DNA from: Adiantum capillus-veneris
Taxonomy: Eukaryota; Streptophyta; Polypodiopsida; Polypodiales; Pteridaceae
Assembly (NCBI GenBank): GCA_014529385.2
Contig: CM043971.1
Location: forward strand, 82,813,340 to 82,877,339
Direction: 5' to 3'
DNA: 64,000 nt
The notes under the pieces were generated by a model, which was not told the origin of the DNA, made no database searches, and saw only the letters and a program-made list of their open reading frames with translations. The position numbers were made by a program, and so were the translations under genes. Shown here in pieces: positions 1 through 11,379 of the stretch. Numbering within the stretch: position 1 is the first letter of the stretch; every line of letters begins with the position of its first letter.

Positions 1-599
1 AAGTCATGTTGCTATGGCGATATACCCAAAATCACATAAATTCCAAGCAAAGGGGCACCTAGAAATGTGTATGTTTGTGCAAAACCACCGATACAACTCT
101 GAATCACTTGATTCTTACAATTATATTGCTGGTTATTGAAAATAGTCTTAATCTTATAATGTGACGGCACATGATATAGAGTGAGTTGATATACAAGTCG
201 TGCAAACATAAAATCGTGACTACTACCATCACTTAGGGGTGAACCTCAAGAAATTTTAGTATATAACATGCGTTAAAAAAGAAGGGTATTTTGATTCATA
301 AATTTTAATTTATTTTGAATAAAATTCTTACAAAAGGGGTTTTTTATTTGAAAATGAAAAAACTCGTAAGCTTAACAACAAAAGAGGTTATTTTATTACC
401 TTAAAATGTGTAGATATGGGGGGTTTTTTAATACCATCTGAACACACATTATATAAATGGTTTCTTAGAAATGTATCCCTCGAACACATCATCAAGATTG
501 TGATATCTTTGTGTTGCACTATGTCCTTCACCTTAGGCAAAGTATGAGGAAAGATAGGTACCTAGAGAATTATTTTTGATACTTCATAGTCAGGATCAT
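1..599. other. AT-rich intergenic stretch, no gene seen
   Basis: I see no open frame with recognisable protein content, no LTR boundary and no RNA gene. The sequence is AT-rich with short homopolymer runs. It directly precedes the C-terminal-to-N-terminal reading of a minus-strand gag remnant, so it may be decayed retrotransposon sequence, but nothing in it proves that. Confidence 0.4.
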
Positions 600-1440
600 A
601 CTCTTCACCATAGTCAGCTTTAGCTTTGTTGTCAAATGAGAGGCATCTTCAATGAGGGTGAGTGTTGCGCCATTGGTATGGTTGTTGTTGTGGCCTTACT
701 AGTCACTCTTGCAATTGCCACCATTTGATCGGCTATTATGTTGACCATTTGATTGGCCACTACCTTTTCTTTGTTGTTAGTTAAACATATATCCACATAA
801 TGAATATGTTATAAACAAAACATTTGACCTTCTTGGAGCCATTGGAAACTTGATTCGGACATTTTCCCTTGTTGAGGATTGGTTGTGGTTGAGTTGGAGC
901 TAGAGAAAAATTGTCAAGTCTATATCTCTTGAAAAATGTATGACTTTTGTTCTTGTTGGTGTCAAAGTTAGAAGAAGAAGAAGTAGGCATAATGCTTCTA
1001 CTAGTAGCTAAAGAATCACCATTTTATTGTTAACCACCAATTTCTTTCTAAGCATTCAATGCTAAGGTAACAGCCTTCAGTAAATCTGCAGACTTAAACA
1101 TGTCTACTTCAACACCAAGGTGGGTTACTAAATTAGAATTGAATTTAAGCTTCACTTTTCTCTTGTCAACCTGTTCAATCACCTATAAATAAAATAAACA
1201 ATTCCAAAAATGATCAACATAGGCCTGTACACCTTCATATTTACCCTATTGCACTAAATCCAATTGTCTTTGTAGCTTTGATGTATATTGTGTAGGTAGC
1301 AATTGTGGCATAAAAGCTTTTGAAATGTAGACCATTTGCATGGACGTTTTCCATTTTTCTTGATAGCCTTCCACCATAATGCAACAGTACTAGTGAGATG
1401 ATTGAATACACATTTGATTTTATCATGCTTAAAAAATTTT
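600..1440 (-). pseudogene. gag: Ty3/gypsy gag remnant
   Basis: Read on the minus strand, 1430-1250 encodes a stretch with the Trp-Trp core of plant Ty3/gypsy Gag (VALWWKAIKKNGKRPCKW), followed after a frameshift by the conserved Phe/Gln/Tyr/Leu-rich continuation. Further along (about 1190-1050) comes a Gag-like helical segment with VIEQVDKRKVKLKF, and at 990-780 a Lys/Ser-rich tail with isolated Cys residues resembling a lost zinc knuckle. Several frameshifts and stops interrupt it, so it cannot make a Gag protein. No pol, LTR, PBS or PPT of the same element could be tied to it. Family assignment rests on the WW core and is moderately safe; lineage is not assignable. Confidence 0.5.
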
Positions 1441-1527
1441 CATCATGAAAAGAATCATCTAACTAATTGATCCATGCCAACACTCATTAGGGGAAGTTTG
1501 AGGTCTCTTTTTTTGCCTTTTAACGTT

Positions 1528-1528
<1 letters not shown>

Positions 1529-1586
<58 letters not shown>
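1529..1586. repeat. (GA)29 microsatellite
   Basis: Uninterrupted AG/GA dinucleotide run of about 58 bp. It is one of at least nine GA runs in the window, several of which lie inside LTRs; here no LTR could be identified around it. Confidence 0.95.
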
Positions 1587-1588
<2 letters not shown>

Positions 1589-1846
1589 CTCAAAGACAAT
1601 GAGGGGGGGTCTTCCATTATAGAATCTTATTTTTGAAAATTGCATTTGATCTTCTAAAATGAATTTTCTTTGACCCACAATATGAGGTAACTTTCAAGTA
1701 CATGGTCGTTTTACCTCAAAAAATGTCTTTTCCATCGATCCAAAGATTTTTTGAATCTTCTCATGGTCTCCTTTTTCCCACCCCTCTTTGTGTCACCTCC
1801 TCTTCCCTGCTCTTTCTACTGTCATGTCTTCACCTTCATCTTCTTT

Positions 1847-2520
1847 GCATCCTATTCTCCTTAAGCGATGGAGTCCATCACCACTTATGCCACATTAGAT
1901 GAGCACAACCACTGGATCCCAATATATATAACCAAGGGTAGTTCGATTATAATGCAACAGAGCAGGAGAAGAAAAGACTCATCCAAGAACCCATTCTTGT
2001 CGTGCTATAAAGGAAGAGTGAAAGACTTCCAACTTGTTAGAGCCAAGAAATAGTGAAAGACGTTTTGGTGTAGCATGTTTACATGTACAAGGAGCTTCAC
2101 CTACAACTCAAAAGCTCAAATCTGACTTTGCACAGAGATAACTAAGTGTTTCACACTTCTCTTCTTGTTTGTGGTTCTGCTCTGCATCCTACTCTCCTTA
2201 AGTGATGGAGTCCATCACCACTTATGCCACATTAGATGAGCACAACCATTGGATCCCAATATATATAACCAAGGGTAGTTGGATTATAATGCAATAGAGA
2301 AGGAGAAGAAAAGCCTCATCCAAGAACCCATTCTTGTCATGCTAAAAAGGAAGAGTGAGAGACTTCCGACTTGTTAGAGCCAAGAAGATAGTGAAAGACA
2401 TTTTGGTGTAGCATGTTTACATGTACAAGGAGCTTCACCTACAACACGAAAGCTCAAATCTTACTCTGCACAGAGCTAACTGTAAGTGGTTCACACTTCT
2501 CTTCTTGTTTGTGGTTTTGT
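1847..2520. repeat. Tandem direct duplication, unit about 337-340 bp
   Basis: The block from 1847 to about 2180 is repeated at 2184 to 2520 with roughly 93-95 percent identity by eye. Shared landmarks include TTAAGYGATGGAGTCCATC at the left and CTTCTTGTTTGTGGTT at the right. The offset drifts from 337 to 340 bp through small indels. Both copies carry the same short reading-frame fragments, so apparent ORFs here are duplicated and not independently supported as genes. Confidence 0.9.
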
Positions 2521-2808
2521 TATTGTTTGTTGTTCAAATGTATATTACAGATTATCTTCACTTTGCTTTGGTTTGTTTGTGGTTCTCTACTTGGTTGTTA
2601 TAATTTTGGTTTGTGATTCTCTATTATGCTCATTACAAACTTGTATCCCACAAGCATGGAGGAATGGCAACAAATGGAGTGTGTCATAGATATTTTAGAT
2701 GTCTAGCATGGATCCATTGGTGAAGAGCTTTACAAAGGGAAAACACATGGTTCTCCGGCAAAAAAAGGGACATTTGTTAATGATCATTTTTATGTCCCAC
2801 CAAAATCT

Positions 2809-3261
2809 TTGAAGGAGTGGGCCACTGTCACCAAGGTTGCACTGCCTAGTTCCATAAGTGGAGAGTGGACATTGCCACTCTCATTAACAAGTGAAAGCTA
2901 TAGGTGCAAGATCTTTTATGAGATCCAAAAATGTTTAAAGGAAAACATTGCAAGCAAGAAAAGCAGAGTTTCAATTTTTATGCCCATCATTTTCTTTGTG
3001 GATTTCTTTCCAAAGGTTTATGTGAAAGCCTCTAGAACAATGATGATGTCGGTTAAGTGCTTAGACAGTGAAGATGTGTTAGAATTTGTGGATGAATTTT
3101 GGAGTCAAAAAACAATGAATGGGGTCCTTTGCCACAATAACTCTGGCTCCATTACCTATGAATACATGATCCATACCCAAAACTTAATTATTTCAATTTT
3201 TTATAGTCGATGGCATCATGTGGGGGGGGGGGGGGGGGGGGGGGGGACTTGTTTCCTTTAG
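2809..3261 (+). CDS. Unrecognised 150-codon ORF (hypothetical, probably a gene remnant)
   Basis: A 150-codon frame whose protein (central part KVYVKASRTMMMSVKCLD) I do not recognise. The first codon used may be internal: the same frame continues upstream through about 2770 with sensible composition (FVNDHFYVPPKSLKEW). It ends in a run of Gly codons created by a 25-bp poly-G tract, so the natural C-terminus has been lost or shifted. Downstream at about 3441 a GTATGT and at about 3523 a TTGCAG could be intron borders, which would fit a multi-exon gene remnant. No domain, transmembrane segment or signal peptide is evident. Confidence 0.25.
   Translation: MKEWATVTKVALPSSISGEWTLPLSLTSESYRCKIFYEIQKCLKENIASKKSRVSIFMPIIFFVDFFPKVYVKASRTMMMSVKCLDSEDVLEFVDEFWSQKTMNGVLCHNNSGSITYEYMIHTQNLIISIFYSRWHHVGGGGGGGGTCFL
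3222..3246. repeat. Poly-G tract, 25 bp
   Basis: A run of 25 consecutive G, near the 3' end of the 2809-3261 frame. It could form a G-quadruplex, and it is also a typical site of assembly length error. Confidence 0.95.
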
Positions 3262-3651
3262 ATCAAAACATTGATGATTTCAATGAGAATCCCACTCAAG
3301 ACATTGATGTATCAATGCACAATGACACTTGTCAACATTGAAGATAAGAATCAAGTGCTCATTGTACCAAGTGAGGCAGGACTTATACAATGAGAAGATA
3401 TATTTACCTACAATTTTTGGTTTTTAGATAGCTCAAAAGAAGGTATGTACATAAGGGTTTCTTTTTTGATGGATAAATTTGTGTGACATATTCTTACTTT
3501 TCATATTTTTTGATTGATTGCAGGTCTCAAGGAGGATTGAGAAGAAATTTCTTTGCCAAGAAGTGCTAGAGTTTCAGATGTTTTTTGTTTGATGTCAATG
3601 TCATCACAACACTATAAAAAGGCCAACCCGGTTTAGGTTTGTGACCCTTAG

Positions 3652-4023
3652 AATGAGAAATATGGGAAAGGATTTTGGCTCCTCTTCATCACTTCCTGTG
3701 AGAAAGAAGGAGAAGAAAAAGGAAGAAAATCCCATGAACAAGAGAAGAAAGAGAAGGAAGAAGTGGAACAAAAGGAACATGTAGACCCTGAGAAAGTTTT
3801 CATTATCCCCACTTACTTGAAAGAATTCCCCCCATGGTTGGAAAATTTCTTAGGCCCTTCAGGGGTAGGGTTGGAGGATGGCATGGATTATGGATTGGGC
3901 CTTGACATGTTGCTGTCAACACAGTTGGACTATGAAAAACATGTAGAGACAAATGCAAGGGCTACCACAATCACAACAAAAAATGAAAGACAATATTGGG
4001 AGCTACACAAGAGATGGGGCTAG
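3652..4023 (+). other. Unrecognised acidic/Lys-rich open frame
   Basis: The frame is open from about 3652 to the TAG at 4021. Its first part is Glu/Lys-rich (KEKEEVEQKEHVDPEKV) and is followed by a more globular stretch containing PTYLKEFPPWLENFLG. There is no ATG at the head of the open frame. A TATAAAAAGG motif lies about 40 bp upstream at 3613. I do not recognise the protein. It may be a further exon of the same remnant as 2809-3261. Confidence 0.2.
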
Positions 4024-4125
4024 CGAGAGTTGTAAAATTAACATCATGCTCTCAAGGAGAGAATTTGTAAAGTTTTCTCTTTACAAAAAAATATGAGTAT
4101 ATAATGTTTTCTCTTTACAAAATGC

Positions 4126-4197
4126 TCTCAAGTAAAGAGTATGTAATGTTCATAAGTAGATAGTATGTAATGTTCTCAAGTAGAGAGTATGTCAAGT
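4126..4197. repeat. Minisatellite, 3 x 24 bp
   Basis: Three 24-bp units (4126-4149, 4150-4173, 4174-4197) of the form TCTCAAGTAGAGAGTATGTA plus four bases, differing by a few substitutions. Confidence 0.85.
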
Positions 4198-4229
4198 AGA
4201 ATATGGACTGCTTTGCTATTTACGAAATT

Positions 4230-4975
4230 CTGCTTCACAAAACACTTTTGGGGGTTCTGGGAGTCCTAGGAATCTTTCTTGTGCTAGATTCTTTTGTTCT
4301 TCTTTGTTGGCTCTTCCTTGGTGTTTTGGGCTTTGTCTCTTTGGCTGTCTTTTTTTGCTTCTCTTCTTCCTTGGGCTTTGGTTCTTCAGATGTCTGCTTC
4401 TTTGTCTCCTTCTTTTGCTCCTCTTTGGCATGTGTTTGTGTTTTTCTGGGGCTCTTTCTAGGGGCAACATACTTCTTTTCCTTCTTTGGAACCTCTTCCT
4501 TTGGCTTCTTTGGCCTTTTGTGGGCTTGGTGCTACTGTGCTAGTGGTATCTAGACCCTGACCATATACCTAATCAACTTTTCCCTTACCCACCAAACATG
4601 GTTGTCGGTGTAGGGATTCCTATTGATCTAGCAAAGAAAGACATTTCAAGACATTTCAAGTAACAACACTCAAAAACATTTCAAGTAATAGTTTACCCTA
4701 TTTTTATGGTCAAATGCTTACTCGAATAGTCTTTTTTGGGTTGCAATAGGTGTAGTCAGCCACTAGCTTGGCAATTGTTATCACTCTCCATCCACATGAG
4801 AAAGCCTCCTCCTGCAAGGGTGGATACACAAACAGAAGGGGAAAAATAAATACACTATTTTAAGCTCAATTTACTTACAATGTAGCAGCACCATACCTTC
4901 ACATTTAATATTTGCATGTTATCCATGAAATTTGTGATAGGACGACATTGCTCAATTGTCTCTATCACCCTTGAG
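4230..4975 (-). pseudogene. Decayed multi-exon host-type gene, possible ULP1/C48-like protease remnant
   Basis: On the minus strand three segments read as phase-0 exons with good splice borders. The first ends at 4897 (ending MDNMQILNVK, donor GTATGG). The second is 4811-4722, exactly 30 codons, with EEAFSCGWRVITIAKL, acceptor TTGCAG and donor GTAAGC. The third starts at 4627 (acceptor TTGCTAG) with NHVWWVREKLIRYMVRV. The implied introns are 85 and 94 bp. The third frame then meets two TAG codons and continues, same frame, into about 95 codons rich in Lys, Glu and Pro (to about 4235). The SCGW motif resembles the catalytic Cys region of ULP1/C48 cysteine proteases, but no His/Asp partners were found, so that family call is weak. 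The two stops argue that it is dead. Confidence 0.35.
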
Positions 4976-5907
4976 GCAAACCCTATTTAGAAAGATCCAA
5001 AGTGCACAAAATTGATTGCAATTGTGTGGCAATGTTGATGCCAATTGATTGATTTAAAGTGACCGGATGTTTATGGTTATCAAGTTGATTATGGTGAATG
5101 GTTTTGAGCATGTAAAATGCACTGTTATGCTGTCAAAATTGCTCTAAAATTATGTGTGTGTAAGCTTGTAAGTGTGTTAATTGTGCATAATTGCACATAC
5201 TCGGAGATTGATGTGAATGTGTGAATCAATGTGAATGAAATATTGCAAATGCTAATTTGATTATATGATTATTGGACCAAAGTGCATAAATTTTTAATTG
5301 GACCACTATGTAGATGAATTTTGGGTCAAAAACACAGAAAAAACGATCCAAAGCAGTTCAAAATTGAGTGGCATAGATTATTGATTGATTGGAAGATGTG
5401 ATTACATTGCAAAGTGCTGGAAATTGAGTCGATTGGAATGCTGGAAGCGTCTAAGACCAGCAATCATTTACTTGTTCTCTATGAGCATATTTTTTCATTT
5501 ACAATGTATAGGTTCACGGGCTCTCAATGGGTTGGAAATTGTATCCATTAATTTACTTTATGTGCCTTGGGTGGCCGACCTTTTATTTTTATAACGCTTG
5601 GCATATAACTGAATTGTAGGTCATCTGAAAGGGGAGATATCATTTTGAGAGAAAATCTAGAATAGAGAGGAGAAGAAGGAGGCTATGGAGGTGGAGGCTT
5701 GGAGCCGCACGTACTCTCTTCACAAATCGATCAATGCATGTATTGAGGTTGATTCCTCTTGATTCTCTCGTGCTTGCACTAATGTTGTGTATTAGTGTCT
5801 TGATGTGTGTAGATTAAGAATTAATCACTCTCTAATTCTTGACTGCCTATTGTGTGTTTGATTTTAGTGTTGTGTGTATGGTTAGTGTAATGTGTAGATT
5901 AGGATTT
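4976..5907. other. No gene seen
   Basis: AT-rich sequence. A 69-codon frame at 5385-5594 has no recognisable content. The stretch 5640-5900 (TG-rich, with repeated TGTGTAGATTA) resembles plant leader or LTR U5 sequence, but no LTR pair was found. Confidence 0.4.
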
Positions 5908-6050
5908 GTGCACATAACGCTCTAATCATAACCCCATGAGCTTGGGTGAGCTCGTGATCACTAATGGTTTAGTGTGTGTGCACATAACGCTCTAATCATA
6001 ACCCCATGAGCTTGGGTGAGCTCGTGCTTGCACTAATGGTTTAGTGTGTG
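5908..6050. repeat. Tandem duplication, 70-bp unit
   Basis: The unit beginning GTGCACATAACGCTCTAATC at 5908 recurs at 5978. Both copies continue through CCCCATGAGCTTGGGTGAGC and the word ACTAATGGTTTAGTGTGTG. The copies are nearly identical, indicating a recent duplication. Confidence 0.9.
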
Positions 6051-6583
6051 TGCAGCACTAGTCCCTTCCACTAGTTCTTTCTTATCTCTTCCCACATCTT
6101 CCCCCACTTAGTGGTTCAAATTATCTTAAGCAATAAAGACTGCACCTCAGTCCAAAAGTCCATCTTGGCAAAGCTTACTATTTGAATTTGAACCAAATTT
6201 CAGAGCTAAGTAACCATTATAGAGTTCTAGTCCAAGACATAATTAGTCAAGCATGTGAGATAAAGTCATATTTAAAGTAGGAGACCTGTGAAGAAGAAGC
6301 ATTCCCCACTATCTACATAGATTAGCAAAGGATGGAGCAGTTCAAAGTTCTAAGATAGTATCAAAATGGAAAACACTAGCACACCACACCATCTAGCTCT
6401 CACTCTCTCTTTCTTTCTTTGGCAAATAGAAATTTAAGAATCCTATGGCTAAGTGAGGGAAAGAGACCCTCACCTAAAGTAATGGCAAGGAGTAGAGTAT
6501 GTTGTCATCCACATGCATATCATTAGCAAGAGAATCACCAGTCCAAGGTTCAAGTGAGTAGGGGAGCATCTTCAAGTAACAAG

Positions 6584-6699
6584 GGTAAGATATCAACCAC
6601 ACCTTTTTCCTCATGCAAACTCAACTAATTTTATGGCCTATAGCTGTATGCTTTGAGTCTTGTTCTCACGGGATAACCGACACGGGCTTGAACCCAACA
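6584..6699 (-). repeat. Truncated 3' LTR of the gag-only copia element
   Basis: 116 bp matching 8779-8894, both ending in GGGCTTGAACCCAACA on the plus strand (TGTTGGGTTCAAGCCC on the element's strand). The match stops abruptly at about 6584, where unrelated sequence begins. Confidence 0.85.
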
Positions 6700-6710
6700 A
6701 TCCCCCCCTC
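6700..6710 (-). promoter_or_regulatory. Polypurine tract
   Basis: On the minus strand GAGGGGGGGATT abuts the TGTTGGG start of the 3' LTR, the position expected for plus-strand DNA priming in an LTR retrotransposon. Confidence 0.75.
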
Positions 6711-7099
6711 AAGCCCGAACTGGACAGCAACACATGATACCTCGAGTTTTTGGTGTACTCGTCAAGCGTGAGTTTTAGGTTTTCTCACAACCAAAGGATT
6801 TCTGGTGTATCCATAACCTGGTGCTAGATCAGTAACCCCCCCTTGAATGGATAGGGTGTAGGTCAAAAAAAGTTAGCTACCAAAAATGGAGTTTTTGGTT
6901 CACTACCAAACCTTGGGTTTAAGGTGTACCCAATAACCTCATGAGGAGCGGACAAAATGGTACTTGAGAACAAAAACTGATAAATTGGGAGGTCTTACCA
7001 CTTATCTTTGTGGCAGTGTCTCTAACCCGTACAATTTATTTTGACTAAACAACTTGAAAAGAGTTGATCTAATAAATTTACTCATCAACAGAATATATT

Positions 7100-7967
7100 G
7101 GAAATTCAGTGTCTCCCTCAACCACATGAATTTGAGTTTCACCCTTTTGAAAGCACTTATTTGACGGATGATTTGTTTTACCACAGTGAACACAAGGATT
7201 CTTCTTGAAACAGTCTTTCGTCTAATGATTGTTGCGGCCACAAATGGCACAAGATCTGGTTCCATTGAATGGTCGAGATGAAGCTGCTGTAGTAGCACAT
7301 TTAGTTACTGCATATGCACTGGAAGTATCAGAAGAACTGGTGAGGGGTACGGCATTGGAGACTGTATATGCACTGGGAATAATAGTAGAATTGGTACTAG
7401 GTACCTTGCGTTCTTCTTCCTGCAATGAATTGATGATACCATCCAAAGAGGGCAGCGGATCTTTCTCTTTTAAAACAGTAACAATCTGATGAAATTGTCA
7501 GTCAAACTTTTTAACAAAATGGCTATGAGATCTTCTTCTAGTATTGAAGCTTCGACATAAACAAGTTGACTTCTAATACTCTTCAGTCTATTGGCTAAAG
7601 CTCCAATGTTTTCATCTTCACGCATGCGGATGGAATATAATTCCATTTTTAAACTCATTTTTGAATACTTAGCTTTGGCACCGAAAAGCTTCTCTAACTC
7701 TATCCAGGCAGCACTTGAAGAATCAACATCGTCCAAATAATGAATAAAATCATCTTCTAAGGAGGTTAGGATAATACCAAAGGCTTGTTCATCTTTCCTT
7801 TGTAGCTCGGCAGATAATGCCCTTGTAACTGCAGCGGATGTTCCAGATTCGTCGGTTGCGAGAGGCTTGACCACGTTCCATAAATTTTTGCGCATTAAAT
7901 AGCCTTTAACTTTGATTTGCCAAGTATGGAAGCCAGATCCATTGAACTTGTTGACTTTTGATGCCAT
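7100..7967 (-). pseudogene. gag: Copia Gag (UBN2-type) with two zinc knuckles, broken
   Basis: The nucleocapsid-type polyprotein of a Ty1/copia element, which would package element RNA in cytoplasmic particles. It starts with ATG at 7967 (MASKVNKFNGSGFHTWQIKV), the classic N-terminus of copia Gag, and runs 165 codons before the frame is lost near 7475. It resumes in another frame from 7446. Two CCHC knuckles follow in the continuing sequence: CAICGRNNH...C at about 7245-7205 and CVHCGKTNHPSNKC at about 7195-7155, the first with a stop inside the motif. Downstream there is only HVVEGDTEF-type sequence and no protease. Frameshift and stops make it non-functional now. Confidence 0.75.
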
Positions 7968-8517
7968 ATTCGATATGCAAAGGATAGCTTTATGCTGGCA
8001 AAAATGTCCGTCAAAGAGTCGGAAACAATTGATTTTAATTCAAGAGTCAATTTGCAGCAATGGAATTTCCGAAAGCAACTTTGATAACAATTGATTTTCT
8101 GGAAGTTCTGCACACTAGTAAAATGTTGTAGTCCTAGCACACCGAAACACGAGCAAATATTGCAAGAATTGGAGCACGAAAGAATTTGTGAGGATTTTGC
8201 AAGGGTGGGAAACACTGCTTAAATGCATAATCCCAATAACCATGTGTAAAATTAGAAGACCTGTGTGTGAAACCAAAGGTGTTTGGCTTTTCAATTCCAT
8301 GTGTAGCGCACACAGATGGCGAGCATGGCGAGTAAGCTTCAAGCGGGCTGCAGAAGCTGATTTAGCAGATGCTCCAAGGTCGAGAAACCATCAACGTGCC
8401 AGGGCGAAACCATTGATGCTAATTCTGCGTGTTTTGCAGCAGCTCGACACCACGTGCTTCATCTCTGCAGGCAGCGGTTCTCGTGCGCCGATTCGACTCA
8501 AGCCAAGGCGAGCCAAA

Positions 8518-8529
8518 GCTCTGATACCA
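8518..8529 (-). promoter_or_regulatory. Primer binding site, initiator tRNA-Met
   Basis: The minus strand reads TGGTATCAGAGC two bases after the 5' LTR end, complementary to the 3' end of plant initiator tRNA-Met as in most plant copia elements. Confidence 0.9.
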
Positions 8530-8531
8530 GT

Positions 8532-8894
<363 letters not shown>

Positions 8895-9084
8895 AGTTTA
8901 GGGTTGGGATTTACATTAATGGATGAATCACTTTGCAAAAAAATACAAGTTACTCAACTTGCAACAATAAAGCCTTACAAAACTTACATTAGCAAATTTG
9001 ATTGTAGGATGGTGGTACTCAAATAGATGGCGGGATTGACTGCTAACCTAGCATGCAGCTGGACTAGTAACTTCCATGAGACAA

Positions 9085-10810
9085 TCTTCTCAAGGAAGGA
9101 TTCATAATAGGAGTGGCAAGGAGCGATTGGCTATTTCCAATAGTGGTAGTTTTGAAGAAGAACGGAAAGTTAAGTGTATGTGTAGACTACAAGAAGTTAA
9201 ATGCTCAAACCATCAAGGGCCCTTTTTCATTACCCATCATAGACATGTTACTGGACGAGATTGTAGGTCACAAAATGTATAGTTTTATGGATGGATATAG
9301 TGGCTACAATCAACTCAAGATTGCACCTAAAGATAGGGCCAAAACCACATTCATCACCACTAAATGGGGATCATTTATGTATTTGGTAATGCCATTTGGA
9401 CTTTGCAATGCTCTAGCAACCTTCCACATATGCATGATGGAGATATTTAGTGAGTTTCTAAGAAAATTTTAAGCCATATTTGTAGATATTTTACCATCTT
9501 CTCCACAGAGGAAATGCATTTATTATTCTTGGAGATGGTCTTTGAGAGGCGTAGAGAGAAAGAAATATGCATGAATACTTTCCAATCAGTGTTCATGGTA
9601 TGGAGAGGACAACTTTTGGGACACATTGTTTCCAAAAGTGGTATTGAATTGGCTAGTGACAAGGTTAAGTGTGTTCGACAAGCCAAAGTGCCAGCGACAG
9701 TGTCTGCATTAAGTTTTCTTAGGTATATCAATTTCTACAGACTATTTATTCATATGTTTGTAACCAAAGAAATTACCTTTGTATGAATTAACCAAGGAAG
9801 GCAATAAGTTCATTTGGACCCAAGAATGCAAGCAAAGTCTTCAGTGCTTAAATGATATGATCAGCAGGAATCCAGGTCTTCATCAACTAGATTGGATATA
9901 AACTTTCATGTGCATGTCGATGCATCTAAAATGGCGATGGGAGTCATACTGGCCGAGCCTAACAAGAAGACATACTACCCAATCTACCTTGCTAGTTGTA
10001 GGTTTAGTGTGGTTGAACAAGATACTCTACTACTAAAAGAGAAGCACTCAGAATAGTGTTCAGCTCCACCAAATTCAAACATTATCCACAGGGAAAATTG
10101 TTTCACTTTTATGTGGATCATGAGGCTTTGCTTTTTTTGATCAACAAGGTCATTATTCAAGGAAGACTGATCAGATGGATGACGTTTTCAATGGAATTTA
10201 AATTCAAGATCTTCCATAAGCCAAGGAAAACCCATTGTGGTGCTGATTTTCTCTCTAGAAGCACCTAAGGGTGTTTGAAAAGCAACATTAAGAGACAAGG
10301 CAGTGGATGCTGAATTATTCCAAAGCACAGCTAAAGATGGACCAAATCCAAAATGGCAAGAAGTCTATGATTTCCTTCAGAAGGGAATATATCCAGAAGA
10401 CTAGTCTTAAGCAAAGAAAAAGGCATTGGTTATAAAGAGTGGGAAGTTTACCATCATTGGAAAATATCTTTACAGATTGCGTAATGATGGTGTGCTTCGA
10501 GGGTGTGTGCCAATGTAAGGAAGGATGCAAGTCATCACTGAGGCTCATAGTGGAGATGCATGTGGAAATTTCTTACTGACATTACTTAAAAGAAAATTAT
10601 ACAAGCAGGCCTACGGTGGCAAACTATGATGGTAGATGTCAGAGCATTTTGAAAGACCTATGAAATTTGTTAGAGGATGGGAAGGCCAATAGTAGCTGAC
10701 ATGACACCTCTCACCCCAATTCAGCCACTTGGAGTATTTATGAAGTTGGGGTTAGAGTTTATGGAGGCATTCAAGAAGGTCACTCCCAAAAGATTGTCCA
10801 CATACTACAT
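9085..10810 (+). pseudogene. pol: Ty3/gypsy pol fragment A1 (RT, RNase H, start of integrase)
   Basis: Remnant of a gypsy polyprotein. RT fingers and palm are readable at 9113-9470 (KKNGKLSVCVDYKKLNAQ, FMDGYSGYNQ, VMPFGLCNA). The catalytic YMDD position is destroyed (frame reads IFVDIL after a stop). The RT thumb follows in another frame at 9600-9770. The RNase H core at 10056-10268 keeps YVDHEALLFL and the terminal ADFLSRST. A zinc-binding integrase N-terminus (GKYLYRLRNDGVLRGC, EAHSGDACGN) is at about 10440-10560, and the first residues of the integrase core end near 10800. At least six frame changes or stops. The sequence switches abruptly to a different fragment (A2) after 10810. Confidence 0.75.
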
Positions 10811-10837
10811 GGAGGAGGCATTGGGTTAGCATTGTAA

Positions 10838-11370
10838 CTAAAAATTGATGGGAATCTATGGGGAGACCTCATGTTGGAACTACAAAGATAGTGGTAAAGA
10901 TGGCCAATGGGACCATCGTTAAACCTATTGGGATGCTAGAAGATCTCAAGATCAAGGTTCTGGACATAAGGTAAGGCACACTTTCATTGTTATGGATTTT
11001 TCCAAGCACACTATGTCATCTGAGATGATATTAGAAGGTCATTTCATGAGGGAAGCAAAAATGGTGCATGACTGGTCTAAAAACCATGTCTACTTACAGT
11101 TCCAAGACTCTGTCATTCGAGTTGATCTTGTGATTGGTCAAGCACATACTTTAGGAAACAAATTTATAATTGATCATCGATCTGACACCACAATTCAGTT
11201 GGCCCCATTGCAATATTGTTACACGTGTAAAAAGGACACTGATGTTGGAGAAGATTCCCCTTATGTGGATGTTCTACCTGGAATGACCGAGTCTGACAAC
11301 ATGGACTGGCTCCACCTAGCGGCAACCATAGACACTTGGGGAAATAGAGTAGACTTGGGTAACACCTAAG
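10838..11370 (+). pseudogene. pol: Gypsy fragment A2: C-terminal half of protease and linker
   Basis: The first readable part (KMANGTIVKPIGMLEDLKIK) matches the element B and C proteases after their DSGA active site. It continues with HTFIVMDFSKHTMSSEMILE and GHFMREAKMVHDW, the counterpart of ILGRPFMRQLKMVQDW in C. The active-site half is missing, so the fragment starts inside the protease. The linker, including DWLHLAATIDTWG, corresponds to EWTHILATLDV in element C. This places A2 in the same lineage as B and C. Confidence 0.65.
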
Positions 11371-11379
11371 GGGGACGAA

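Noticed and set aside
3763-4023. Firm gene call for the Glu/Lys-rich frame
   Set aside because: No ATG, no recognised domain and no support beyond openness; kept only as a low-confidence feature.
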